7,754 bases of DNA from Desulfosporosinus sp. UBA4726 (GTDB lineage Bacteria; Bacillota; Desulfitobacteriia; Desulfitobacteriales; Desulfitobacteriaceae): contig DHJG01000239.1 of NCBI GenBank assembly GCA_002404215.1, forward strand, positions 3,529 through 11,282. Direction: 5' to 3'. This document shows, piece by piece, positions 1 through 5,391 of the stretch. Both the position numbers and the translations under genes were made by a program. Under the pieces are notes generated by a model that was not told where the DNA came from, made no database searches, and saw nothing but the letters and a program-made list of their open reading frames with translations. Position 1 is the first letter of the stretch; each line of letters opens with the position of its first letter.

Positions 1-140
1 ATGAAGATTTCTTTTATTCCCTTTTGAGACTTTGTGATTAGCTTACCGCTTTGAAAGGTTAACTCAGCATAGGCTCTCCTAAATATATCAAAAAGCTCTT
101 TCTCACCTTTAAACTGGAAGGTCACGGTGTTAAATTGCAT
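1..140 (-). CDS. Partial ORF of unknown function, cut by left window edge
   Basis: A leftward frame opens with ATG at 140-138 and stays open for 46 codons to the edge of the window, starting MQFNTVTFQFKGEKELF and continuing DIFRRAYAEL. The composition is protein-like: mixed charged and hydrophobic residues, no low complexity. I do not recognise a family. No good ribosome site precedes the ATG. Instead, a basic peptide frame on the same strand (reading KKKPRKGGKVIRA and then a stop at 149-147) ends 6 bases upstream, which could reflect translational coupling to a gene whose body was lost at the breakpoint near 190. It could be a phage or mobile-element gene, but nothing visible proves that. 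Only the N-terminal part can be seen, so function and even reality are uncertain. Confidence 0.35.
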   Translation of the reverse strand, partial: MQFNTVTFQFKGEKELFDIFRRAYAELTFQSGKLITKSQKGIKEIF

Positions 141-191
141 TAGGGCTCAAGCACGAATCACCTTACCACCTTTACGTGGTTTCTTCTTCAT

Positions 192-374
192 ATGTATTAT
201 ATTTACGGGGCAACTTCGTCTTCTGGAACCTATACCCATATCGCTACAGTAACTGCCGCTAGTTATACAAATACCGGCCTATGGGCAGATACCACCTATT
301 ATTACAAGTTACAGGCGGTCAACAGCGCCGGCACAAGTCTGTATTCACCTATTGCTTACGCAAAGACTAAATAG
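192..374 (+). pseudogene. Fibronectin type III domain remnant (C-terminal end of a lost surface protein)
   Basis: The 60 codons encode the second half of a fibronectin type III domain. Visible hallmarks are the YYIYGATSSSGTY strand, then the TGL turn, the TTYYYKLQAVNSAGTS core strands (Y-x-Y/K-x-x-A-x-N-x-x-G) and a final short strand before the stop. A complete domain has about 85-95 residues, so the first strands with the usual tryptophan are missing. The in-frame sequence upstream (144-191) does not resemble the domain and is closed by a TAG at 141-143. No ribosome site precedes the ATG at 192. In the family such domains are C-terminal repeats of large secreted or wall-associated proteins. 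This one is best read as the 3' stump of such a gene, cut by a rearrangement near 190, still followed by a terminator-like hairpin at 434-471. Confidence 0.7.
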
Positions 375-433
375 CACTGGAAATTTAATATATTAATTAA
401 TTCTATCCACGATCTAGATTGGCGAGCATAAAC

Positions 434-471
434 AAAGCACCAGCATTCCATTAAGGGCGCTGGTGCGTTTG
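434..471. terminator. Bidirectional intrinsic terminator
   Basis: A perfect 8-bp stem GCACCAGC (437-444) / GCTGGTGC (459-466) encloses a 14-base loop. Rightward it is followed by GTTTGT; leftward the same hairpin is followed by TTTGTTT. It sits between the rightward fibronectin remnant and the leftward Spo0E-like gene, whose 3' ends converge on it, so it can serve both. Confidence 0.7.
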
Positions 472-517
472 TCATAACAACTATTATACTTGCGTTAAGT
501 ACTAGATTAGATTATTT

Positions 518-703
518 TTATCTTTCACATTCTCGAAGTTTGATACTCCCCATATTATTGCACATTCTGTAGAACTCATTAATTAATACGTCAAGCCTTT
601 CGCTAACCCCTACTACTCTCATGTCAGTAAGGTCTTTGTCCGTGGCAATTATTTGCATTTGTAATCTCAATTCTTCAATTTTCTCATGGACCGTGAGCTG
701 CAC
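518..703 (-). CDS. Spo0E-like sporulation regulatory protein (aspartyl-phosphate phosphatase)
   Basis: The 61-residue product matches the small Spo0E family: a first helix IEELRLQMQIIA (residues 9-20), the LTDMRVVGVSE linker-helix (25-35) with the signature S-x-x-L-D (34-38), and then VLINEFYR. Known family members dephosphorylate the aspartyl phosphate of Spo0A and so delay sporulation; that this protein targets Spo0A is inferred from the family. The open frame extends upstream to a TTG at 775, but I choose GTG at 703-701. It has a fitting ribosome site (AAGGTG, 8 bases before it), gives the usual family length, and a consensus-like promoter lies inside the longer frame, so the extra 24 codons would be mostly untranscribed. 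The signature here reads SERLD rather than the common SQELD. The gene stands alone, facing the terminator at 434-471. Confidence 0.8.
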   Translation of the reverse strand: MQLTVHEKIEELRLQMQIIATDKDLTDMRVVGVSERLDVLINEFYRMCNNMGSIKLRECER

Positions 704-746
704 TTTTAGAACACCTTCTTCTATCAAAAAACTTGAGCACTTGCAC

Positions 747-775
747 ATTTTAGTACAATTATATGGTAATATCAA
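747..775 (-). promoter_or_regulatory. Sigma-A-type promoter of the Spo0E-like gene
   Basis: On the minus strand, TTGATA (775-770) and TAAAAT (752-747) are separated by exactly 17 bases. The expected start near 740 would leave a leader of about 37 bases before the GTG at 703, including the AAGGTG ribosome site. This arrangement supports the short start for the gene. Confidence 0.6.
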
Positions 776-990
776 CCATATATAATGGAAGACTTTGTCG
801 GAATGTGAAAAGGATTAAAAACCAATTTTGTTAGTGTTTATTAGAAAATTTAAATTTGAGTTTTTTTGGATATTCTTCAATTCTCTTGAAGAAAACAAGA
901 GCAATTATGGACCTTGGTCTCTTTATGAGCGTGGTTTTTTATTGAGGAGATTTATATTCACGTTCTATGGTAAAATAGGGATTATATTCT
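776..990. other. AT-rich intergenic stretch with overlapping hairpins
   Basis: No convincing gene is seen here. Two alternative stem-loops share bases: TTCTTCAA (873-880) with TTGAAGAA (886-893), an 8-bp perfect stem, and CTCTTG (883-888) with CAAGAG (896-901). They cannot form together. Neither is followed by a clear U tract in either direction, so a terminator call is not supported. A TAAAAT at 971-976 could be a -10 box for the small ORF at 991, but no well-spaced -35 box goes with it. Confidence 0.35.
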
Positions 991-1146
991 GTGCTTGAAA
1001 TGCCAGAAGTAATGAAATCGCTTTTACAACAGGTAAGAAGATATATACAGGAAATGACCGATTATGATAAAATTAGAGTCATTTATATCGATGATTCATC
1101 TGGTGAGATTTCCGATTTGGGAATAATGAAAGGTAACGTACTTTGA
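991..1146 (+). CDS. Possible small protein, 51 residues, unknown
   Basis: A GTG-started frame gives a 51-residue, protein-like sequence. It has an amphipathic stretch MKSLLQQVRRYIQEM (residues 8-22) followed by KIRVIYIDDSSGEIS (27-41), which resembles a helix followed by a beta strand and turn. In-frame stops bound it at 976-978 and 1144-1146. The ribosome site is weak (an AGGG about 10 bases before the GTG); ATG codons at 1000 and 1012 are alternative starts. It lies 84 bases before the next rightward gene with no terminator between, so both could share a transcript. I recognise no family. It may be a genuine small gene or a fragment of a longer one. Confidence 0.4.
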   Translation: MLEMPEVMKSLLQQVRRYIQEMTDYDKIRVIYIDDSSGEISDLGIMKGNVL

Positions 1147-1230
1147 AGGAAGAAATCTCAAGTTAAATTAGTGCTTTACAACTTTGGAAACTTAATCTTC
1201 TGTAAGCTATATTAAAAGGGGGAGAGACAA

Positions 1231-1590
1231 ATGAACCAATTCCATAAAGACTATAAAACCAGTATTCTTAGAGTGTGTGAAAAAGTAGAAACCTTGGCCG
1301 AGATAGGTGTACAGAATGGTATATTTCAGACTTCTGATTTCTTTCCATACTTACCCAACTTGAGGCGCGAAATAATGGATATTAAAACTGACGAGGGGTT
1401 TAAAACTTATTACGGAAACTGGGGAGCGCAAGAATTAAAGACTTTGATACAGCAAGTTTGTGGTAAAGTTTGTGTTTGGGGTTGCAATATCGATTCCAAC
1501 AACGAAACTTTTCCATTAGCAGTACATGATTGCTCTAATTGCCCTATTGCGTGTTATCGTGAGAGCTATGGCTCTGATGAGGAAGATTAA
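1231..1590 (+). CDS. Hypothetical cysteine-rich protein, 119 residues
   Basis: ATG at 1231 is preceded by a strong ribosome site (GGGGGAG, about 6 bases upstream), so the start is secure. I do not recognise the family. The N-terminal two thirds are soluble-looking, with helical stretches and an aromatic segment (DFFPYLPNLRREI, residues 36-48). The C-terminal third carries six cysteines in the order C77-x3-C81-x3-C85-x15-C101-x2-C104-x3-C108, with one further cysteine at 16. Such spacing suggests a metal or Fe-S site or a disulfide-rich fold; this is inference. There is no signal peptide or membrane segment, so a cytoplasmic metal-binding role fits better than secretion. The tail is acidic (SDEED). 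The gene is followed by a hairpin at 1628-1664 and seems to be transcribed alone or with the small ORF before it. Confidence 0.75.
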   Translation: MNQFHKDYKTSILRVCEKVETLAEIGVQNGIFQTSDFFPYLPNLRREIMDIKTDEGFKTYYGNWGAQELKTLIQQVCGKVCVWGCNIDSNNETFPLAVHDCSNCPIACYRESYGSDEED

Positions 1591-1627
1591 TTGTGAATAC
1601 ACATGTACTTCAAAGGTGGAAGTATAA

Positions 1628-1664
1628 AAATTACTCATTGACTTAGGTCAGTGGGTAATTTTGC
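1628..1664. terminator. Intrinsic terminator after the cysteine-rich gene
   Basis: A 15-bp stem AAATTACTCATTGAC (1628-1642) / GTCAGTGGGTAATTT (1647-1661), with two G-U pairs and a TTAG loop, ends in a short T run on the plus strand. On the minus strand the same stem is followed by TTTTTATAC, so it could also stop antisense transcription. Confidence 0.65.
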
Positions 1665-1700
1665 TACGTTACCTTTGACTGAAATTTTGTATTATTTGAA

Positions 1701-1728
1701 TTTGTAAAAGGCTAGACAAGGGTATAAT
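1701..1728 (+). promoter_or_regulatory. Candidate promoter of the speA-speE operon
   Basis: A perfect TATAAT at 1723-1728 is preceded 16 bases upstream by TTTGTA (1701-1706), a poor -35 box; TTGTAA one base later leaves a 15-base spacer. The resulting leader to the speA ATG would be about 150 bases. A small stem GTTAAC (1735-1740) / GTTGAC (1745-1750) followed by TTCTTTTTT begins right at the predicted transcript start. Confidence 0.4.
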
Positions 1729-1773
1729 GTTAGGGTTAACTGAAGTTGACTTCTTTTTTACTACAGATAGCTA

Positions 1774-1855
1774 AGACATGTCTGCCAAACAGAGACGTGC
1801 TACTACGAACGATCTTTGCGAGGAGACTGATTAAAATATAGTGACATGAATGTCG
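1774..1855. promoter_or_regulatory. Two related palindromes in the speA leader
   Basis: The 10-base palindrome AGACATGTCT (1774-1783) and a second dyad GACATGAATGTC (1843-1854) share the GACAT/ATGTC half-sites and lie between the predicted promoter and speA. They could be operator half-sites or RNA stems. No regulator is identifiable, so this is a weak call. Confidence 0.25.
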
Positions 1856-1885
1856 TGTGAGTATGGTTTAGGAAGGCTGGTTTTT

Positions 1886-3337
1886 ATGCATTCACTTGGG
1901 CAAGACAAGGCTCCGATTTATGAAGCACTGTTGAAATATAAATCCATGCGCGTGGTACCGTTTGACGTGCCGGGGCATAAGCAAGGCAGAGGTAACATCG
2001 AACTCACTGAATTTTTGGGTCAGAAATGCCTTTCAGTGGATGTTAATTCCATGAAGCCGCTCGATAATCTCATCCATCCCGTCTCTGTAATCAAAGAGGC
2101 AGAGGCGCTAGCGGCAGCTGCATTCGGTGCAACACACGCGTTTTTCATGGTCAACGGCACCACTGCGGCTGTTCAGGCCATGATTATGAGCGTGTGTAAA
2201 CAGGGCGAAAAAATCATTATGCCTCGTAATGTCCATAGAAGTGCCATTAACGCCCTAATTATCAGTGGAGCAATTCCCGTTTATGTTAATCCAGGTGTTA
2301 ATAAACTTTTGGGCATACCTTTAGGTATGTCGCTAGCCGATGTGAAAAAGGCTATCGAGGAAAATCCGGATGCTAAAGCAATTTTCGTTAATAATCCCAC
2401 GTACTATGGTATTTGTTCTGATTTAAGGTCCATTACAGAGCTTGCCCATCGCCATAATATGGCTGTCCTTGTGGATGAGGCGCATGGCACTCACTTCTAC
2501 TTCGGTGCAAACATGCCTGTCAGTGCGATGGAAGCAGGAGCGGATATGTCGGCAGTTAGCATGCATAAAACAGGAGGATCTCTGACCCAAAGTTCATTTT
2601 TGCTGAAAAATGGTCGCCTTAGCACAGGTCATGTGCGCCAAACAATCAACTTGACTCAGACCACTAGCGGCTCCTATTTACTATTATCTTCTTTAGACAT
2701 CTCCAGACGTAACCTAGCCATGGATGGAGAAAACATCTTTAAGAAAGTCTCTTCTCTGGCCAATTATGCGCGTGAAGAAATCAACAAAATTGGTGGCTAC
2801 TACGCTTTCTCAACAGAACTTATTAATGGAGATTCGGTGTTTGATTTTGACCATACTAAGCTTTCTGTCTACACGAGAGAAATAGGGTTGGCTGGGATTG
2901 AAGTTTATGACATTCTCCGTGACGATTACGGAATTCAGATTGAGTTGGGTGATATAGGTAATATCCTAGCTATCATTTCCGTTGGGGATCGCGCATTGGC
3001 CCTAGAACGACTTGTGTCTTCCTTGTCCGAAATAAAGAGACTATATATGAAGGATAAAAAGGGAATGCTTGACCATGAGTACATTACTCCAGACGTAGTG
3101 ATGACGCCTCAGAAAGCTTTCTACTCTGATCAGCGCTCTGTCGCAATCACAGGCAGCGCAGGGTATATAAGCGGAGAATTTGTTATGAGTTACCCTCCTG
3201 GTATTCCTATTTTGGCGCCAGGAGAACGGATAACAGAAGAAATCATTGATTATATTGCCTATTCCAAGGCTAAGGGTTGCTCCCTTTCAGGGACCGAGGA
3301 TATGGCCATTGAAAATATTAAAATACTGGAGGAATAA
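1886..3337 (+). CDS. speA: Orn/Lys/Arg decarboxylase, SpeA-type (probable arginine decarboxylase)
   Basis: This pyridoxal-phosphate enzyme (fold type I) decarboxylates a basic amino acid, most likely arginine to agmatine, in cytoplasmic polyamine synthesis. Counting from the chosen start, one sees FDVPGHKQGRG (26-36), the phosphate-binding VNGTTAA (89-95), PRNVHRSA (113-120), VDEAHGTHF (196-204) with Asp197 and His200, and SMHKTGGSLTQSS (225-237), in which Lys228 is the cofactor lysine. At 483 residues it fits the short Bacillus SpeA/YaaO group, not the roughly 700-residue inducible enterobacterial enzymes. An in-frame ATG exists at 1850, but the ATG at 1886 has an AGGAAGG ribosome site 9 bases before it and yields the family N-terminus, so I prefer it. 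It is directly followed by speE, which supports a biosynthetic role. Substrate (arginine, lysine or ornithine) cannot be settled from motifs alone. Confidence 0.88.
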   Translation: MHSLGQDKAPIYEALLKYKSMRVVPFDVPGHKQGRGNIELTEFLGQKCLSVDVNSMKPLDNLIHPVSVIKEAEALAAAAFGATHAFFMVNGTTAAVQAMIMSVCKQGEKIIMPRNVHRSAINALIISGAIPVYVNPGVNKLLGIPLGMSLADVKKAIEENPDAKAIFVNNPTYYGICSDLRSITELAHRHNMAVLVDEAHGTHFYFGANMPVSAMEAGADMSAVSMHKTGGSLTQSSFLLKNGRLSTGHVRQTINLTQTTSGSYLLLSSLDISRRNLAMDGENIFKKVSSLANYAREEINKIGGYYAFSTELINGDSVFDFDHTKLSVYTREIGLAGIEVYDILRDDYGIQIELGDIGNILAIISVGDRALALERLVSSLSEIKRLYMKDKKGMLDHEYITPDVVMTPQKAFYSDQRSVAITGSAGYISGEFVMSYPPGIPILAPGERITEEIIDYIAYSKAKGCSLSGTEDMAIENIKILEE

Positions 3338-3340
3338 ACA

Positions 3341-4195
3341 ATGGAATTATGGTATACAGAACAGCACACAGACAATGTTCGCTTTTCCATTAAAGTAGAT
3401 AAGCCTCTTTATTCGGGGCAGAGCGAATTTCAAAGAATTGACGTCTTTAATTCTAAGGAATTTGGCACTGTTTTCACCCTGGATGGTTTGATGATGGTCA
3501 CAGAGAAGGACGAATTTATCTATCATGATATGATTGTTCATGTGCCTATGGCAACTAACCCAAAGATTAAGAATGTATTGGTCATTGGTGCAGGTGACGG
3601 TGGAACAGTAAGAGAGTTAACACGATATAATACGATCGAAAGCATTGAAATGGTAGAAATTGATAAAATGGTCGTCGATGTATGCAGAAAGTATTTACCG
3701 CAAACTGCCTGTAAGCTGGATGATCCCAGAGTTCAGCTATATTTCGAGGACGGATTGAGATTTGTCCGTTCCAAAGAAAACGCTTATGATCTGATTATTG
3801 TTGATTCCACTGATCCTTTTGGACCGGGGGAGGGGCTGTTTACAAAAGAGTTTTATGGTAACTGCTCTAAGGCGTTGAGGGAGGATGGCATTCTCGTCAA
3901 CCAGCATGAGAGCCCCTACTATGAGGAGTATGCTAGGTCCATGCAAAGAGCTCATAAGCGTATTCAGGACTTTTTCCCAGTTTGCCGAGTTTATCAAGCT
4001 CACATTCCAACCTATCCATCTGGTCACTGGCTGTTTGGTTTTGCCTCTAAAACGTACGATCCCTTGATTGATATTGATGAGAAGGCGTGGAACAGTCTTG
4101 GACTAAAAACAAAGTATTACAATACCGAGATCCATAAAGGGAGCTTCGCTCTGCCTAACTATGTAAAGGAACTTTTAGTAAGCGCAGAGGAATAA
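3341..4195 (+). CDS. speE: Spermidine synthase (polyamine aminopropyltransferase)
   Basis: The enzyme transfers the aminopropyl group of decarboxylated S-adenosylmethionine to putrescine, giving spermidine and methylthioadenosine in the cytoplasm. The 284-residue length is typical. The N-terminal beta domain contains LDGLMMVTEKDEFIYHDMIVHVP (in two parts, 47-58 and 59-69). The Rossmann-like domain shows VIGAGDGGTVREL (81-93), the acidic VEID (105-108), FEDG (135-138) and the catalytic-site DSTDP (155-159) with Asp155 and Asp158, followed by PTYPSGHW (223-230) in the substrate pocket. Its ribosome site GGAGG lies within the last codons of speA, and only 3 bases separate the two genes, so they are cotranscribed and probably translationally coupled. 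Neither a speD (AdoMet decarboxylase) nor a speB lies in the window; both must be elsewhere for the pathway to work. Confidence 0.95.
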   Translation: MELWYTEQHTDNVRFSIKVDKPLYSGQSEFQRIDVFNSKEFGTVFTLDGLMMVTEKDEFIYHDMIVHVPMATNPKIKNVLVIGAGDGGTVRELTRYNTIESIEMVEIDKMVVDVCRKYLPQTACKLDDPRVQLYFEDGLRFVRSKENAYDLIIVDSTDPFGPGEGLFTKEFYGNCSKALREDGILVNQHESPYYEEYARSMQRAHKRIQDFFPVCRVYQAHIPTYPSGHWLFGFASKTYDPLIDIDEKAWNSLGLKTKYYNTEIHKGSFALPNYVKELLVSAEE

Positions 4196-4198
4196 AAG

Positions 4199-4243
4199 AA
4201 ACTTACTTCAGATGGGGTTAAAGCTCCATCTGAAGTAATAAGT
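4199..4243 (+). other. Long stem-loop after speE
   Basis: TTACTTCAGATGG (4203-4215) pairs perfectly with CCATCTGAAGTAA (4226-4238); G4216-T4225 and G4217-C4224 can extend the stem inward. No T run follows, so alone it is not a classical terminator. It may protect the 3' end of the speA-speE message or work with the terminator 45 bases further on. Confidence 0.55.
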
Positions 4244-4287
4244 TACACTTATCGCATTAGCTAGCGGATTAATTAATATGCCATCAC

Positions 4288-4311
4288 GCTTCCCACCTGG
4301 GGAGCTTTTTT
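4288..4311 (+). terminator. Intrinsic terminator of the speA-speE operon
   Basis: GCTTCCC (4288-4294) pairs with GGGGAGC (4299-4305) around the loop ACCT, with one G-U pair. A run of six T residues (4306-4311) follows at once. This is a textbook terminator separating the polyamine operon from ytxC. Confidence 0.8.
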
Positions 4312-4441
4312 GGCTTTTGGTTTAGGTATTTAGAGGCAAGAAATGAATAGGGGATTGCGTTATTGGAAAGATTAGGGAATGTACAGAGCATTTTTGAAAA
4401 TATTTATTATATAAAAGTGCTTAGAGATTGGCCCAACCGAA

Positions 4442-4464
4442 ATATGACTTCAATCAGGTCATAT
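4442..4464. promoter_or_regulatory. Inverted repeat just before the ytxC ribosome site
   Basis: ATATGAC (4442-4448) and GTCATAT (4458-4464) form a perfect 7-bp dyad around a 9-base centre, ending 9 bases before the AGGGAGG of ytxC. It could be an operator or an RNA hairpin near the ribosome site. No clear sigma-A promoter is visible between 4312 and 4486. Confidence 0.3.
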
Positions 4465-4486
4465 ACTTTATTAGGGAGGGGTGCCA

Positions 4487-5359
4487 GTGGAACATTCCGT
4501 GCAATTAGGAACGCAATACTACAGAGAAAGTATCTGTGCACGTTTACGCGAACTACGGGACAGAGAAGAACTCCCTTTTCAAATCGTGGAACATCGGCAG
4601 GGAAAGCGCTGGCTGATTCAGTGTTTGTTTCAGATCCCTTCGTCGGAGGCGACGGATAATGAGGGTATGGTACAAAAAATACACCGCTATTATTTAGCGA
4701 ATGCCCTGGCGGAAACGATTTTGCTTCATTGGGAGAAAGACCATGTTGTCCGGATACTCAAAAAAAACCAGCACTTAAAGAAAGAGAGCTGGCAATGGGT
4801 AATTAACAAGACCTTGGATTACTTGAATAATGGATTAGGGCAAATCCAAGGTTACCATGTCAACCGTAAAACAAGCCTCGTTACCCAGATTTTGAGTTGC
4901 CTCGATCGGAGTTCGGTTTTTGACATAGAGGGCTTTTTGCGCTTCCAAGCTCAGGAGTATAGAAGTGAAGTGAAAAAGGCAGTCGAATTTGCCATTGATG
5001 AGTACGTTGTTGAAAAAGAATACTTGGAATTCATTCAACTATTAAAGCACTTTGTGGATAGTCAAAAGCCTCGTTTAGACAGTTTGCACGTTGGAATAAC
5101 CCCCCAAGGTAAGTTCCATTTATATAACAACGAAGGAGTCAAAGTGACTCATGAATATCTTGAGGATTACCAACTTGACAATGTTCATGAGTTAGGTTAC
5201 GAAGATTTACTGATCAGTGCCTTGATTGCTGTTTCGCCTCGTCAAATCACACTGCATATACGATATGCAGGTTACCAAGATACATTGCAAACCATTCGAA
5301 GTGTGTTCGGCGATTGTGTACGCGATTGTAAAGGTTGTTCTTTATGTGAAAAGTTTTGA
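4487..5359 (+). CDS. ytxC: YtxC-family sporulation protein
   Basis: The 290-residue product resembles the YtxC family, named in Bacillus subtilis, where ytxC is also directly upstream of thrS. The biochemical role is unknown; the link to sporulation comes from the family's distribution in spore formers. Visible parts: an N-terminal alpha/beta segment with the basic motif HRQGKRWLIQC; a helical middle (HRYYLANALAETILLHWEKD, then long helices through KKAVEFAIDEYVVEKEYLEF); a beta-rich C-terminal third; and a closing cysteine cluster C277-x3-C281-x2-C284-x2-C287. No signal peptide or membrane helix is apparent. I start it at GTG 4487, seven bases after GGGAGG. The GTG at 4481 nearly touches that ribosome site and is less likely. 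No terminator stands between this gene and the thrS leader, so its transcript should also run into the T-box. Confidence 0.82.
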   Translation: MEHSVQLGTQYYRESICARLRELRDREELPFQIVEHRQGKRWLIQCLFQIPSSEATDNEGMVQKIHRYYLANALAETILLHWEKDHVVRILKKNQHLKKESWQWVINKTLDYLNNGLGQIQGYHVNRKTSLVTQILSCLDRSSVFDIEGFLRFQAQEYRSEVKKAVEFAIDEYVVEKEYLEFIQLLKHFVDSQKPRLDSLHVGITPQGKFHLYNNEGVKVTHEYLEDYQLDNVHELGYEDLLISALIAVSPRQITLHIRYAGYQDTLQTIRSVFGDCVRDCKGCSLCEKF

Positions 5360-5385
5360 CAAATAAGTAAGTTGATTGTTATAAT
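5356..5385 (+). promoter_or_regulatory. thrS promoter overlapping the ytxC stop codon
   Basis: A consensus TTGACA (5356-5361) and a consensus TATAAT (5380-5385) are 18 bases apart. The -35 box contains the TGA stop of ytxC (5357-5359). Transcription should start near 5392, just ahead of the T-box leader. Confidence 0.85.
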
Positions 5386-5391
5386 ATAAAT

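Noticed and set aside
1184..1213. TTGGAA-18-TATATT as promoter of the cysteine-rich gene
   Set aside because: Transcription would start at or inside the ribosome site (1218-1224), leaving almost no leader; box matches are also weak.
1850..1885. Extra 12 N-terminal residues for the decarboxylase
   Set aside because: The ATG at 1850 lacks a ribosome site, while AGGAAGG sits correctly before the ATG at 1886.
3347..3541. Leftward 64-codon frame inside speE
   Set aside because: Shadow of the well-supported spermidine synthase; no ribosome site and no recognisable protein.
3737..4067. Other frames on both strands inside speE
   Set aside because: They overlap the conserved speE coding region and have no family features.
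4440..4468. SigE-like boxes (AAATATG and CATATACT) before ytxC
   Set aside because: The expected start falls next to the ribosome site and the -10 match is partial; the inverted repeat explains the same bases.
4363..4659. Rightward 98-codon frame upstream of and overlapping ytxC
   Set aside because: No ribosome site; its 3' half lies in ytxC in another frame and the sequence is low in protein-like character.
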